A DNA stretch of 64,000 bases from Lewinella sp. JB7 (GCF_024297185.1 NZ_JANCTD010000007.1:186001-250000), one strand, 5' to 3'. Positions 1 to 9,758 are shown, counted from the first letter of the stretch. A program made the numbers and translations. Notes: a model not told the origin generated them from the letters alone.

Positions 1-2266
1 CGGTCGCCTGGCCGCTGCTGCGCCGTGCCGCGTTGTTCCTGCCGTCAACTACGGTGAGGGGCGGACGGGTGCCGGTGCTGTCCGGTGCCGCTCCGGCGGG
101 AGGCTCGCCCGTGGCGTCCCCTTGATTGTCGAGCAGCGTGTCGTCGACGGGGGCGGGATCCGTAGCGGGCACGGGAGCGGTATCCTCGAAGCGGGTCTGA
201 AAGAGCAGCCCCTCGTCGTCGCGGCTGATGTCCGTGTTGATGCGATTCGGCTGGATGACACGATTTGCCGGTTGTCTCCCCGGATTAGTGAACTGCGGCA
301 CGACCTGGCCGGCGGCCCGGTAACTCCGGCGGCGGTAGGCGGTGGGTGACAGGTTCACGACCGCCGTCGTATCGAAGCTGAAGCGCCGGACGATCGTGGT
401 TCCCCCGTCGATGAAACTTTCCACCCCCACGGGTAGTTTTCCGCTCGCGTCCAGAGTGAGGATATTCGTCCCGTAATTGGTAACCGGCTCCACTACGGCC
501 CGCTCCTTAATGATGGGATAGATCACGATCGAATCGATGAGCGCCGTATCCAGCTTTTCCAGCGTAGAGTCGCCGTGAAGGGTAATCTCGGTCCCGTCGG
601 TCAGGTGGATCGTCTGCTCGTAGTGGTGGATGAAGGTCTCCAGGTGTGCCTGGAAGCGGTTGTAGATGCCGTTGGCATCGCTGAGGTAGCTGAAGTGCTC
701 CCCGTCGATCGGCGCCGGCTCCCGCTCGTCGGCCAGGGGGGTATCGGTGATGCGCACCAGCTCCCCGGGTTTGTTCTCCAGGTCGTAGTAGAAAAGATCG
801 TAGTGGCCCACCGGCAGCAGGGTGTCGAGCCGCTGGGCGAGCAGGGAAGTGTCCGGCCGGTTACTGGCGAAGACCACGCCCCGCCGCCCCCGCACGTTGA
901 CGGGCACGGCATCGAGGTCGTCCCAGAAATCGTTGGTGATTTTCACGGCTTGCCGGGAGGCGGGGTAGTAGGTGTAGATGTCGCTGAACCCGTCGGCCAT
1001 CGCCGAGATGAGAAAGGTATTCGGGTCGTTGTAGGCCATGGTCAGCACGCGGTCCAGGCGAATACCCAGGATATCGGTCGTCTTCTTGCCGGTGTTCAGG
1101 TCGTACAGCAACAGCTTGGGCTGGTCCCGGAATTCGTACATGATCGCGATCTCCTGATTGGTGGGGGAGAAGTCGATGATGGGATAGGAGTAGTCCGTCG
1201 CCTGTAGCAGATTGCGCTGGCCACCCTTGAGGAGCAGTTCCCGCTCGCCGGTGTTTACGTCCTGAAGGTAGACCTTGTACTTACCGATCTCGTTGAGCAC
1301 GTAGGCGATCTTTTGTCCGTCGGGACTCACCTTTAGCTGCGTGATGGGCAACTGCTTCTTGTTCTTGATCGTCAGTTGATCTTCCGTCGGCGTGCCGCGT
1401 CCACGGGCATCCTCGTTGTACCGGTTACGGTAAAATTCCAGCCAGTTGAAGAGTACCGTCTCGTAATTGCTCCCCAGGACGTAGAGGAAACCGTTTTCCA
1501 CCGACCGGTTGATGCGGGTCAGGTAGAGGAGGTTCGATACGGTGGGTTTTCCGAGGTTCTCGGCGATGTAGTACCAGAAAGAGTGTCCGGCCAGCCGGGG
1601 GTAGTCGGCGGCCAGGTCGTTAAAGTCCTCATACTCCCCCGTGGCCATCAGGTCGCGCAGCTGATCGTCGAGGCGGGTATTCCAGTCTTCCCCGAGGTAG
1701 GCCACGAGTCCGGGCTTGAACCAGTCCGGCAGATTGAGCAGTACGGCATTCTGCACCACTTCCTGGACCGAGGAGCCATAGAGCAACTGCTCGATGTACA
1801 CGCTGGCCATGGCTTCCCGCACCTGCCGGCGTAGGTCGGTATGATCACCGGTGAAGTAGACGAACGCCTTGTTGCCCAGAAATTTGGCCTGGGTGCCGGA
1901 GACGTAGCTCGTATTGGCGCTGAGCGACTGGTTGCCGGTCAGTTCGAAGACTTCCTCGCTGCCGATGTTGCTCTGCTTCACGTCGGTGATGTCACGGTAG
2001 GTGATGAGCTGCACCTTCTCGTTCATCCGGCTCTCCAGCATCTTCTGGATGTAGGCGAAGTCGTACTCCGCGAGCTGGACCACCGCCTGCCCTACGCCCT
2101 GGTTGTTGCCGTACCAGTAGGTGATGAAGTTATCGGACTCGTACTTTTCCCACTCCTCGAAGTCGCGGTGGTACTGCACGCGGTTCTTACCGAACTCCAC
2201 CCGGGAAGTCTGGGCGGCGAGCCACGTCAGCGTACAGCACGCAAGCAGGGTAAGAAAAATACGCAT
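1..2266 (-). CDS. TolB-like PD40 beta-propeller secreted protein (3' end outside window)
   Basis: The minus-strand frame is open from an ATG at 2266 to the left edge, about 755 residues, so the C-terminus is missing. The N-terminus reads as a signal peptide (MRIFLTLLACCTLTWLAAQ). Residues about 25-230 resemble the peptidase-MA-like region seen in front of TolB-type propellers, but no HExxH is visible, so that part is probably not catalytic. After it come WD/PD40-like strands such as VSPDGQKIAYVLNE and DFSPTNQEIAIMYE. The end seen here is a low-complexity Pro/Asp/Thr stretch. Proteins of this build are periplasmic or surface proteins of unknown role in Bacteroidota. It lies 62 bases behind the RHH-like gene and may share the ParA transcript. 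The fold call is fairly sure; the function is not known. Confidence 0.7.
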   Translation of the reverse strand, partial: MRIFLTLLACCTLTWLAAQTSRVEFGKNRVQYHRDFEEWEKYESDNFITYWYGNNQGVGQAVVQLAEYDFAYIQKMLESRMNEKVQLITYRDITDVKQSNIGSEEVFELTGNQSLSANTSYVSGTQAKFLGNKAFVYFTGDHTDLRRQVREAMASVYIEQLLYGSSVQEVVQNAVLLNLPDWFKPGLVAYLGEDWNTRLDDQLRDLMATGEYEDFNDLAADYPRLAGHSFWYYIAENLGKPTVSNLLYLTRINRSVENGFLYVLGSNYETVLFNWLEFYRNRYNEDARGRGTPTEDQLTIKNKKQLPITQLKVSPDGQKIAYVLNEIGKYKVYLQDVNTGERELLLKGGQRNLLQATDYSYPIIDFSPTNQEIAIMYEFRDQPKLLLYDLNTGKKTTDILGIRLDRVLTMAYNDPNTFLISAMADGFSDIYTYYPASRQAVKITNDFWDDLDAVPVNVRGRRGVVFASNRPDTSLLAQRLDTLLPVGHYDLFYYDLENKPGELVRITDTPLADEREPAPIDGEHFSYLSDANGIYNRFQAHLETFIHHYEQTIHLTDGTEITLHGDSTLEKLDTALIDSIVIYPIIKERAVVEPVTNYGTNILTLDASGKLPVGVESFIDGGTTIVRRFSFDTTAVVNLSPTAYRRRSYRAAGQVVPQFTNPGRQPANRVIQPNRINTDISRDDEGLLFQTRFEDTAPVPATDPAPVDDTLLDNQGDATGEPPAGAAPDSTGTRPPLTVVDGRNNAARRSSGQAT

Positions 2267-2328
2267 CGGGGGGTCCTTTTACGACGTTATCGTGGGGAAG
2301 ATAACGGAAAAGGGAGGGATAGGTTAAC

Positions 2329-2763
2329 CTACTTCTCGAGGTACTGCGCAACCATCTCCTGAACGACATCTTTCAGGTACATCTTGCGGTCCTTGGCCTG
2401 TTCCTTCAGGGTCAGCAGGTGCTCCTTGTTGAACACCAGGGTCACCCGTTTCGTATCGGGCTTGGCGGGTTCGGCGGGCTCCTGTTCGGGGTCGTCCTGT
2501 ACGGTACTGCGGATGAGGTAGTCGAGGCCGGTACGGCGGCGTTTGGTGCGGGGGGCGGAGGCGGCACGGCGGGAATCGTCGCCCAGGAAGACGTCAAGGT
2601 TCTGGGTGAAATTCTTGCTGGAGATCTTCTTCTTTGCCTTCTTCGTCTTCACGGGCACGCTCACTTCCACCACTTCCTCGTTGTCGGACGCGGGGTCGTC
2701 ACCGAGGAGGTAGTTGTCCTCAAAGAGTCCGGATAGGTCGTCGGTAAAGCGTTTCTTAGCCAT
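2329..2763 (-). CDS. Small ribbon-helix-helix-like partner of ParA
   Basis: A 144-residue protein encoded 52 bases after the parA-like gene on the same strand. The N-terminal 100 residues are charged and low in complexity, with a Lys-rich stretch (KTKKAKKKISSKNF) and a basic KRRR patch. The last 40 residues read as strand-helix-helix: VTLVFNK, then a helix around HLLTLKEQAKDRK, then YLKDVVQEMVAQYLEK. That order matches ribbon-helix-helix proteins such as ParG and Omega, which pair with ParA ATPases in type Ib partition systems. I see no ParB homologue. The pairing with ParA is from position; DNA binding is inferred from the fold only. Confidence 0.55.
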   Translation of the reverse strand: MAKKRFTDDLSGLFEDNYLLGDDPASDNEEVVEVSVPVKTKKAKKKISSKNFTQNLDVFLGDDSRRAASAPRTKRRRTGLDYLIRSTVQDDPEQEPAEPAKPDTKRVTLVFNKEHLLTLKEQAKDRKMYLKDVVQEMVAQYLEK

Positions 2764-2815
2764 CGTTTACGTGTAGCGCCGAAGGGGGGTCGGCAGACTG
2801 CAGATTAGTGCGGGG

Positions 2816-3607
2816 TTATGCAGGTACGTCTTTTTGCCGGGGACGCAGGTGCACGGGATTTTCCGTTCGGGCGATGATCTCCTTGCACACCTTGAGGTAG
2901 TCCTTGGCGCCGTGGCTCGACCGGCTGTACGTAAAGATGTCCTGCCGGTTGGCCGGGGCCTCCGCAAGGGAAACGTTATCGCGGATGTAAGTTTCGAAGA
3001 GCAGCGGTCCGAAGTATTTCTTGATCGTTTCCACCACGTCGCGGTTCAGCACCTTGCGTTGGTCGTACATGGTGGCCAGTACGCCGCTGATGTGCAGTTC
3101 CTTGTTGAGGCGCAATTTCACCTTCTGGATCACCTGCTTGATCTTAGCTAATCCCTGCATGGCGAGGAACTCGGTTTGCAGGGGAATGATCACCTGCTGG
3201 CTGCTGGTGAGCGCGTTCAGGGTCAGCAGCCCGAGGCTAGGCGGACAGTCGATGATGATGAAATCGTAGTCGTCGTCCACGCCGGCAAACAGCTCCCGCA
3301 GAATGAATTCACGGCCGGCCTCATTCACCAGTTCCATCTCCGCGCTCGACAGATCGAGGCTCGAGGTGATGACGTGGAATCCGGGCTTGACCTCGTACGG
3401 CGACAGGTCGGATTCGCCCATCATACTTTCGTAGATCGTCACCGACTGCCGGGGAATACCGAGGCTGAGGGTCAGGTTGGCCTGGGGGTCCAGATCGACG
3501 AGCAGAACGCGCTTGCCAAGTTCGACCAGCCCGGCCCCGATGTTAATGGCGCTGGTCGTTTTGCCGACGCCTCCTTTGTGGTTCAGTAAGCTTAATACAG
3601 TTGCCAT
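2816..3607 (-). CDS. ParA/Soj-family ATPase
   Basis: A 263-residue P-loop ATPase of the ParA/MinD family. The deviant Walker A is KGGVGKTT at residues 11-18, followed by the VDLDPQAN switch segment and a Walker B-like FIIIDCPPSLG. Length and motif order fit chromosomal ParA proteins, which bind DNA non-specifically when ATP-bound and position DNA or protein cargo. The start is the ATG at 3607. A promoter-like TACCTTCG (minus strand, 3629-3636) lies about 20 bases upstream. The following gene encodes an RHH-like protein and not ParB, so the cargo may not be the replication origin. The family call is secure; the role is open. Confidence 0.9.
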   Translation of the reverse strand: MATVLSLLNHKGGVGKTTSAINIGAGLVELGKRVLLVDLDPQANLTLSLGIPRQSVTIYESMMGESDLSPYEVKPGFHVITSSLDLSSAEMELVNEAGREFILRELFAGVDDDYDFIIIDCPPSLGLLTLNALTSSQQVIIPLQTEFLAMQGLAKIKQVIQKVKLRLNKELHISGVLATMYDQRKVLNRDVVETIKKYFGPLLFETYIRDNVSLAEAPANRQDIFTYSRSSHGAKDYLKVCKEIIARTENPVHLRPRQKDVPA

Positions 3608-3736
3608 GCGTGGAGCTTGGTGGAAGCGCGAAGGTAATAAAATTTTGGTGGCGGGGATTTTGCTTCACAGCGTGGCGATCGCGGTTCCCGGCCTTCACCG
3701 ATCCGTCGCGGCGCCCTCCCGACGCAAGATTGCGCT

Positions 3737-3744
3737 TACCTTTG
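3737..3744 (+). promoter_or_regulatory. Candidate -7 promoter element
   Basis: TACCTTTG, an exact match to the Bacteroidota -7 consensus TAnnTTTG, 28 bases before the receptor gene ATG. The same octamer precedes the DUF2911 gene and the LamG gene at similar distances. No clear -33 TTTG is visible. Confidence 0.45.
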
Positions 3745-3772
3745 GCGTTGGCCCTCTGGACTCCCGGCTGAC

Positions 3773-6316
3773 ATGCGCTTACCTACCCTATTCCTTTGCT
3801 TCTTAGTCATCTTTGGCTCCCGCGTCCGCGCCCAGGTGGAAACGGCCACCATCACCGGGCGGGTCACGGACCTGGTCAGTGAGCTGCCGGTCGACTTCGT
3901 CACCATTTACGTTAAGGGAGCCACCAGCGCTACCGAGACGGGGGAGCAGGGGCGCTACGTAACTACCGTACCGGCCGGCGAATCCTTCATCCTCGTATTC
4001 AGTCGCATCGGCTACCGGGAGACGGAGGTGAACGTGCGCGAATTGCCCGCCGGCGCCCGCCAGCAGATCGACGTGGCCCTGGCACCCATCGAGAGCGACC
4101 TGGAAGTGATCGTGCGCGAGAGTAAGATCGAGGAGGGCGGCATGATCCGCGAAGACCCCGCCCAGCTGCGCCTCCTCCCCTCCGTAACCGGCAATCTGGA
4201 AAGTATCCTGCCCAGCATTGCCCTGGGCGTGAGCAGCGGATCGGGTGGAGAGCTCACGAGCCAGTACAACGTGCGCGGCGGCAACTACGACGAAAATCTC
4301 GTGTACGTCAACGACTTCGAGATCTACCGGCCGCAGCTCGTGCGCCAGGGGCAGCAGGAGGGCCTCACCTTCGCCAACCCCAACCTGATGCGGAGCCTGA
4401 GCTTCAGTTCCGGCGGGTTCGAGGCGCGCTACGGCGACAAACTTTCCTCGGTCCTCGACATCAAGTATAAACGCCCCGACAGTCTGCGCGCCTCCCTCGA
4501 CGCCAGCTTCCTCGGCGGCTCGGCCCACGTGGAAGGCAGCAAACAGGTCGGTAAGACGAGTTACCAGCGCCTGCGTTTCCTCGGCGGGGCCCGCTATAAA
4601 ACCACCCGCTACCTGCTGGGGTCGCTGGAAACCACGGGGGAGTACCTGCCGAATTTCTTCGATTTTCAGGCTTACGTAACCTACGATTTCAGCAAGACGT
4701 TCCAACTCGGGGTGCTCGGCAACTACAACCGCAGCATCTACAACTTCAGCCCCGTCCAGCGCTCCACCGCCTTCGGCGGCTTCTTCGAAACGCTCCAGCT
4801 GTTCACCAACTTCGAGGGCGCGGAACGCGACGACTTCCTCACCCAAATGGGCGGGGTATCGCTCACCTACATTCCGGAGCGCCGCTCCAATCCGCTCTTC
4901 TTGAAGTTTCTTACCTCCGCCTTCCGCAGCGACGAAGACGAGGGCATCTCCATCGGCGGTCGCTATACCCTGGGCACCCTCAACACCGACCTGGGTTCCG
5001 ACAATTTCGGCGAGATCGGACGGGTGATCGGCGTAGGCGTGCAGCAGGACTTCGTGCGTAATTTTCTCAATATCCAGGTCTACAACGCCGAGTTGCGCGG
5101 CGGTTTGGAACTCAACGTCGGCGACGCCACCACCAACCGCTCCCACTTCCTGCAGTGGAGCGTGAAGGCCCAGCACGAACGCATCGACGACTATATCCAC
5201 GAGTGGGAGCGACTGGACTCGGCCGGCTACAGTCTGCCCTTCGACGAGGATGCCGTGCGCCTCTTCAGCGTACTCAACTCCCAAAACCAGCTCGAGAGTA
5301 ATCGCTTCAGCGCCTTCCTGCAGGATACCTACACCTGGCGCCGCGACGGCCGGGCCGACATCCGCCTGAGCGCCGGGGTACGGGCCGTCGCCTGGGACCT
5401 GAGCGGTGAGGTCAACGTCAGCCCCCGTGCCCAACTGCTCTATAAGCCCCTCGGCGGCAGCAAGGACATCACCTACAAACTTGCCGGCGGACTGTACCAG
5501 CAACAACCCTTCTACCGGGAGATGCGGGCCCCGGACGGCACCGTTAACACCGACCTGCGCAGCCAGAAGTCGTTCCACCTTGTCGGGGGAATTACCAGCG
5601 ACTTTTACTACGGCAAGCGCAATCCGAAGAAATTCCGTCTGATCACCGAAGCCTACTACAAGTCGCTCTGGGACCTAGTCAGCTACGAGATCGAGAACGT
5701 CCGCATCCAGTATTCGGGCCTGAACGACGCCAGCGGATACGTGGCCGGACTCGACTTCCGCCTCAACGGAGAGTTCGTCCCCGGTGCCGACAGCTGGCTC
5801 AACCTCAGCCTCCTCCGTGCTCGGGAAAAACTGCGCGACGTGGAGCACCGGAAAGTGATCGGTCGCGGCCCCAACGGCGAGGTGCTCGACGAGGTCGTGG
5901 AGTACGTGCCCCGCCCCACCGACCAACTCTTTCAGCTATCCCTCTTCTTCCAGGATTACCTGCGCAACAACCCCAACTTCCGCACCCACGTCAATCTTAC
6001 CGTAGGCGGCGGCCTTCCCTTCGGCATCCAGGGTAGCAACACGGTGTACCGCAATACCTTGCGCTTCGACACTTACCACCGCATCGACATCGGCTTCAGC
6101 TGGCGCCTCTACGACCGGGAGACTTCCCGCCGGCGCGACACCTCCCCCCTCCGCTTCACGCGCTCGACCTACCTCAGCCTCGAAGTCTTTAATCTCATGA
6201 ACGTCGGCAACCAGGCCGGCAACACTTTTATCAAGACCATCTTTGAGCAGCAGTACGCCGTACCCAACCGCCTTACCGGCCGGCGGGTGAATCTGCGGTT
6301 GAAGACGGAATTTTAG
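3773..6316 (+). CDS. TonB-dependent outer-membrane receptor
   Basis: An 847-residue protein. A signal peptide (MRLPTLFLCFLVIFGSRVRAQ) is followed by a carboxypeptidase-regulatory-like domain (about 24-110, starting ATITGRVTD), a plug domain (about 125-235, with YNVRGGNYDENLVYVND) and a long beta-barrel that ends RRVNLRLKTEF. This is the usual build of Bacteroidota TonB-dependent receptors, which import large substrates through the outer membrane using TonB-ExbBD energy. No SusD-like gene is next to it, so it is not a typical SusC. The substrate cannot be read from the sequence. A TonB C-terminal domain protein follows 69 bases later. The divergent parA-like gene shares the 165-base upstream gap. 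Confidence 0.93.
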   Translation: MRLPTLFLCFLVIFGSRVRAQVETATITGRVTDLVSELPVDFVTIYVKGATSATETGEQGRYVTTVPAGESFILVFSRIGYRETEVNVRELPAGARQQIDVALAPIESDLEVIVRESKIEEGGMIREDPAQLRLLPSVTGNLESILPSIALGVSSGSGGELTSQYNVRGGNYDENLVYVNDFEIYRPQLVRQGQQEGLTFANPNLMRSLSFSSGGFEARYGDKLSSVLDIKYKRPDSLRASLDASFLGGSAHVEGSKQVGKTSYQRLRFLGGARYKTTRYLLGSLETTGEYLPNFFDFQAYVTYDFSKTFQLGVLGNYNRSIYNFSPVQRSTAFGGFFETLQLFTNFEGAERDDFLTQMGGVSLTYIPERRSNPLFLKFLTSAFRSDEDEGISIGGRYTLGTLNTDLGSDNFGEIGRVIGVGVQQDFVRNFLNIQVYNAELRGGLELNVGDATTNRSHFLQWSVKAQHERIDDYIHEWERLDSAGYSLPFDEDAVRLFSVLNSQNQLESNRFSAFLQDTYTWRRDGRADIRLSAGVRAVAWDLSGEVNVSPRAQLLYKPLGGSKDITYKLAGGLYQQQPFYREMRAPDGTVNTDLRSQKSFHLVGGITSDFYYGKRNPKKFRLITEAYYKSLWDLVSYEIENVRIQYSGLNDASGYVAGLDFRLNGEFVPGADSWLNLSLLRAREKLRDVEHRKVIGRGPNGEVLDEVVEYVPRPTDQLFQLSLFFQDYLRNNPNFRTHVNLTVGGGLPFGIQGSNTVYRNTLRFDTYHRIDIGFSWRLYDRETSRRRDTSPLRFTRSTYLSLEVFNLMNVGNQAGNTFIKTIFEQQYAVPNRLTGRRVNLRLKTEF

Positions 6317-6385
6317 GGTGTTTAGCAGGTAAAGGGTACTCCGGGTATGGTAAAAGCGTTTGTTGTTTCAGATATTCCCTGATCT

Positions 6386-6820
6386 ATGCACCTTTTACTT
6401 ACTGGCATTTTCACCCTGGTGCTATCCGCGGGAGCGATGGCACAAGGGGTAACCGACCATCATCCGGAAGAATATATGCCAATGTTTACGTCCGTTCGCT
6501 GCGAAGGACTTGAGGAATATGCCGAGTTGAAGCCCTGCGCCGACCAGGCAATGCTGGAATTTATCTACGCACATTTGATGTATCCCCGAAAAGCGCGTCG
6601 CCGGGAAGTGCAGGGTCTGGCAGTAGTAACCTTCGTTGTGGAGAAGGATGGTAGCCTGACGTCCGTACAACTACTGCGCGACCCGGGTGCCGGTATTGGA
6701 GAGGAGGCCCTCCGCGTCGTTAACCTCATGGTAAATGGTCCACCCTGGACCCCCGGAATACAGGAGGGTAAACCGGTACGCGTACAGTTCAATCTCCCAA
6801 TTCAGTTTAGTCTCAATTAA
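6386..6820 (+). CDS. Secreted TonB C-terminal domain protein
   Basis: A 144-residue protein with a cleavable-looking signal peptide (MHLLLTGIFTLVLSAGAMAQ). A TonB C-terminal domain covers about 50-142: YPRKARRREVQGLAVVTFVV, then GSLTSVQLLRDPG and VRVQFNLPIQF. Ordinary TonB has an N-terminal membrane anchor and a proline-rich linker, and both are absent here, so it is unlikely to transmit energy from ExbBD by itself. Such stand-alone domains are common in Bacteroidota and are of uncertain function. It follows the TonB-dependent receptor by 69 bases on the same strand and could be co-transcribed. Confidence 0.8.
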   Translation: MHLLLTGIFTLVLSAGAMAQGVTDHHPEEYMPMFTSVRCEGLEEYAELKPCADQAMLEFIYAHLMYPRKARRREVQGLAVVTFVVEKDGSLTSVQLLRDPGAGIGEEALRVVNLMVNGPPWTPGIQEGKPVRVQFNLPIQFSLN

Positions 6821-6860
6821 GGTGCGGTTACTCGTTTCGTAACGAGCCCCAATCACCCAT

Positions 6861-8048
6861 TCACAACTTCCCCTCCCGCGGAAAGGCCCACCAGAAAAAC
6901 ACCGCCGCCGCCACCCCCACGCAGGCCGGAACCAGCCAGATCGACCACCAATCGTGGGTGCCGTCGGCGAGTTCGTTCACGCTGACGACCTCTCCGGCGA
7001 TCCAGCTGCCGAGAAAAACGCCGATGCCGAGGTCCGCGAAGGACACCAGTCCCTGGGCCGTACTGCGCAGGGAAGTGGGGACCCGGTTGTCGATGTAGAT
7101 CTGGGCGGCAATGATGATCCAGGCGAAGGCCACCCCCTGCACCACGATGCCGGCGTAGAGCAGGCCCTCCCAGTCGCCCGGCCGGCCGATGCCGAAGGCG
7201 AAGTAGCGCAGGCCCCAGGCCATGAGTCCCCAGAAGATGATGTTGCGAAACCGGAACCGCCGGAAGACAAAGGGCATGGCCAGCACCACCCCGATCTCGA
7301 AAAACTGACCGATGGCCATCTTCGCCGCGGCCGCCGGCCAGCCCACTTCGTTCAGAAAGGGGTTCAGGAAGCTGTAGTAGAAGGAGGAAGGGATGCAACT
7401 CGCCAGCAGGGCTATCAGGAGCACCACCATACCCCGTTCGCTGAATATTTGGCGAAGCTCGCTCCCGCGCACCGCCGCCCAGTCAAAGCCGGACTGCGGA
7501 GGCGTGTGGGGCAAAAAGTTGGCGTACACCGCCAGCAGTAAGGAGGTAATGCCCCCCGCCAGAATGGGCAGCGCCGAGTCCTCCACCCGGAATACGCTCA
7601 GGGCCACGCCCACCAGCATGAAGGAAACCGTACCCCACACCCGCACCAGGGGGTACTGCTCCGCCGGCCGGTCGAGGTGGTGAAAACACATGGCCGCCGC
7701 CAGACTGAAGGTGGGAATGAAGCACAGGTTGAACAGCAACATCCAGGCGTAGAACCAGCCGAAGGAGGTCGTGAAGAAGCACGCGATGAGGGCCGCCCCG
7801 CCGATGGCGTTCAGCACCCCCATCAGCCGCTCCGAGGGAAAGCGCCGGTCGGCCAGGAAGCCCATAAGCGGCGGCGTGACCGTGGCGGCCAGGGCGTTGG
7901 TGCCGTAGATCATGCCCACCTGCAGGCCCGTGAAGTCAAGGCTCTGCAGCAGGTAAGTGCCCAGATTGATGAGCCAGCTCGACCACACGGCAAACTGCAG
8001 GAACAGCAGCAGCGAAAGCCGGAACGTGAGCCCCCTGCCCTCAGACAT
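6861..8048 (-). CDS. MFS permease, nucleoside:H+ symporter-like
   Basis: A 395-residue, roughly 12-helix membrane protein. The N-terminal FRLSLLLFLQFAVWSSWLIN and the following GTNALAATVTPPLMGFLADR resemble the nucleoside:proton symporter (NupG/XapB) branch of the major facilitator superfamily. Its start overlaps the stop of the M3 peptidase gene by eight bases (ATGTCTGA), so the two are translationally coupled. That linkage suggests uptake of a small nutrient alongside peptide breakdown, but the substrate is not shown by the sequence. Confidence 0.8.
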   Translation of the reverse strand: MSEGRGLTFRLSLLLFLQFAVWSSWLINLGTYLLQSLDFTGLQVGMIYGTNALAATVTPPLMGFLADRRFPSERLMGVLNAIGGAALIACFFTTSFGWFYAWMLLFNLCFIPTFSLAAAMCFHHLDRPAEQYPLVRVWGTVSFMLVGVALSVFRVEDSALPILAGGITSLLLAVYANFLPHTPPQSGFDWAAVRGSELRQIFSERGMVVLLIALLASCIPSSFYYSFLNPFLNEVGWPAAAAKMAIGQFFEIGVVLAMPFVFRRFRFRNIIFWGLMAWGLRYFAFGIGRPGDWEGLLYAGIVVQGVAFAWIIIAAQIYIDNRVPTSLRSTAQGLVSFADLGIGVFLGSWIAGEVVSVNELADGTHDWWSIWLVPACVGVAAAVFFWWAFPREGKL

Positions 8049-9726
8049 CCAGCCGCTCCCGCATCCGGTCCGCTATTTTCTTCACGACGCCGTCCTCGAA
8101 GGGGTTTTCGAGCCCGGCCAGTTCCACCAGTTCCAGGAAGGACTTCGAGCCCCCGGCCTTGCACAGGCGCACGTAAGCGGCCCAGGCGGCGTCGTGGTCC
8201 TCTTCGTCCCTGAGGAAAAACTGAAAGGCGCAGATCTGGGCCAGGCAGTAGTCGATGTAATAGAACGGCACGGAGAAGATGTGTCCCTGGCTCTGCCAGA
8301 AGGTGCCCTCGCTCAGGTGGTCGTGGTCGGAGTAGTCGAGGTGGGGCAGGTACTTCGCTTCCATCTCCTTCCAGATGGCGTTGCGGCCGGCATTGTCGAG
8401 GTCGGGATTTTCGTACACCCGGTGCTGGAATTCGTCGACCGCGCAGCCGTAGGGCAGAAAGCGGAAGCTGCCCGCTACGTGACTGAAGTAATACTTCTCG
8501 GTGTCCGGGCCGAAGAAACCCTCCATCCAGGGGTAGGTGAAAAACTCCATACTCATGGAGTGGATCTCGGCGGCGTCGTAGGTGGGCCAGTTGTACTCCA
8601 GGGGGCGCTGGTCGCGGCTGCTGTACACCTGGAAGGCGTGGCCGAATTCGTGGGTGAGCACGTCGATGTCGTGGCTCGTACCGTTGAAGTTGCTGAAAAT
8701 GTAGGGCGACTGGTGGTCATTGATGAAGGTGCAGTAGCCGCCGGGGGCCTTGCCGTCCTTTGCTTCCAGGTCCATGAGTTTTTTGTCCTGGAGGTAGCGG
8801 AAAAACTCGCCGGTCTCCTGGCTCAGCTCCTGGTACATCCGGTCGGCGTGGGCCACGATCTCCGCCGGGGAGCCCTGGGGCTTGGGGTTGCCGCTCGGGA
8901 AGCGAAAGGCCAGATCGTAGTAGTGTAGCCGGTCGATGCCGAGCCGCTCGCGTTGCTTGTCGTACAGCCGCTGGGCGATGGGCACGATGTGCTCCCGGAT
9001 CTGCCGGCGAAAATTGGCGACCTGCTCCGGGCCGTAGTCCGTGCGGTTCATGTTGGCGTAGCCGAGGCCGACGAAATTGTCGTAGCCCAACTTGGTGGCC
9101 ATGCTGGTGCGGAGCTTTACCATTTCGGCATAGATCTCCTCGATACGGGCACGGTGATCGGCGAACCACTGCCACTTGGCGCTGCTGGCCTCCTTGCGTT
9201 TTTCCCGGTCGGCCACCTGCTCCAGGGGCGTGATGCTGGAGAGGTTGTAGGTCTGTCCGTCGACCTCGATCTCCGCGCCGCCCCGCAGCTGGGTAAACTC
9301 GCTGTTGAGCTTATTCACGGCCTGCAGTTCCTCCAGAATCTCCGGGCGGAAGGTGCGGATGCTTACCTCCGCCGAGTCAAACAGCTGGGTACCGAAGTGT
9401 TGCTGCAGGGCTTCCCGGTGGGGACTGTCGAGCAGGGCCCGGTAATAATCGACGCGCCACTGTTCGGTGCGGGGCAGGTGCTGGTCGAACCAGTCCTTTT
9501 CCTGGCGGTAGAATTCGTCCCGGGTATTGATGCTGTAGCGGATGTAGCCGATGTTGTAGGCCGTGGATACGCTGGCGCGGATGCTGTCGATCTGCTCCAC
9601 GGCGGCGATGGCGTCGTGAAGGTGTTCGGCGGACCGTAATTCTTCCAGCACCGCGTTAAAGGCGGTCTCCAGTCGGTCGAGGTCCGGTCGTTCGTAGGCA
9701 AAGTCGGGAAAGGTAAGCTGAGACAT
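8041..9726 (-). CDS. M3-family oligoendopeptidase (PepF-like zinc metallopeptidase)
   Basis: A 561-residue cytoplasmic-type peptidase with no signal peptide. The zinc site HEFGH is at about residues 359-363 and sits in the expected context THEFGHAFQVY; a downstream Glu in the IHSMSMEFF segment would be the third ligand. Length and order fit M3B oligoendopeptidase F-type enzymes, which cut short peptides. The gene is the first of a two-gene unit with the MFS permease. A TACATTTG box on the minus strand at 9759-9766 is a likely -7 element. Confidence 0.93.
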   Translation of the reverse strand: MSQLTFPDFAYERPDLDRLETAFNAVLEELRSAEHLHDAIAAVEQIDSIRASVSTAYNIGYIRYSINTRDEFYRQEKDWFDQHLPRTEQWRVDYYRALLDSPHREALQQHFGTQLFDSAEVSIRTFRPEILEELQAVNKLNSEFTQLRGGAEIEVDGQTYNLSSITPLEQVADREKRKEASSAKWQWFADHRARIEEIYAEMVKLRTSMATKLGYDNFVGLGYANMNRTDYGPEQVANFRRQIREHIVPIAQRLYDKQRERLGIDRLHYYDLAFRFPSGNPKPQGSPAEIVAHADRMYQELSQETGEFFRYLQDKKLMDLEAKDGKAPGGYCTFINDHQSPYIFSNFNGTSHDIDVLTHEFGHAFQVYSSRDQRPLEYNWPTYDAAEIHSMSMEFFTYPWMEGFFGPDTEKYYFSHVAGSFRFLPYGCAVDEFQHRVYENPDLDNAGRNAIWKEMEAKYLPHLDYSDHDHLSEGTFWQSQGHIFSVPFYYIDYCLAQICAFQFFLRDEEDHDAAWAAYVRLCKAGGSKSFLELVELAGLENPFEDGVVKKIADRMRERLDV

Positions 9727-9758
9727 AGGTGTTGGTTAGGAGTGATTCCTGAAGGAGA

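Noticed and set aside
3803-5578. 591-codon minus-strand frame opposite the TonB-dependent receptor
   Set aside because: It is a mirror of a well-supported receptor gene. GC-rich coding DNA gives long antisense frames, and its translation is Val/Ala/Glu/Gly-rich with no domain.
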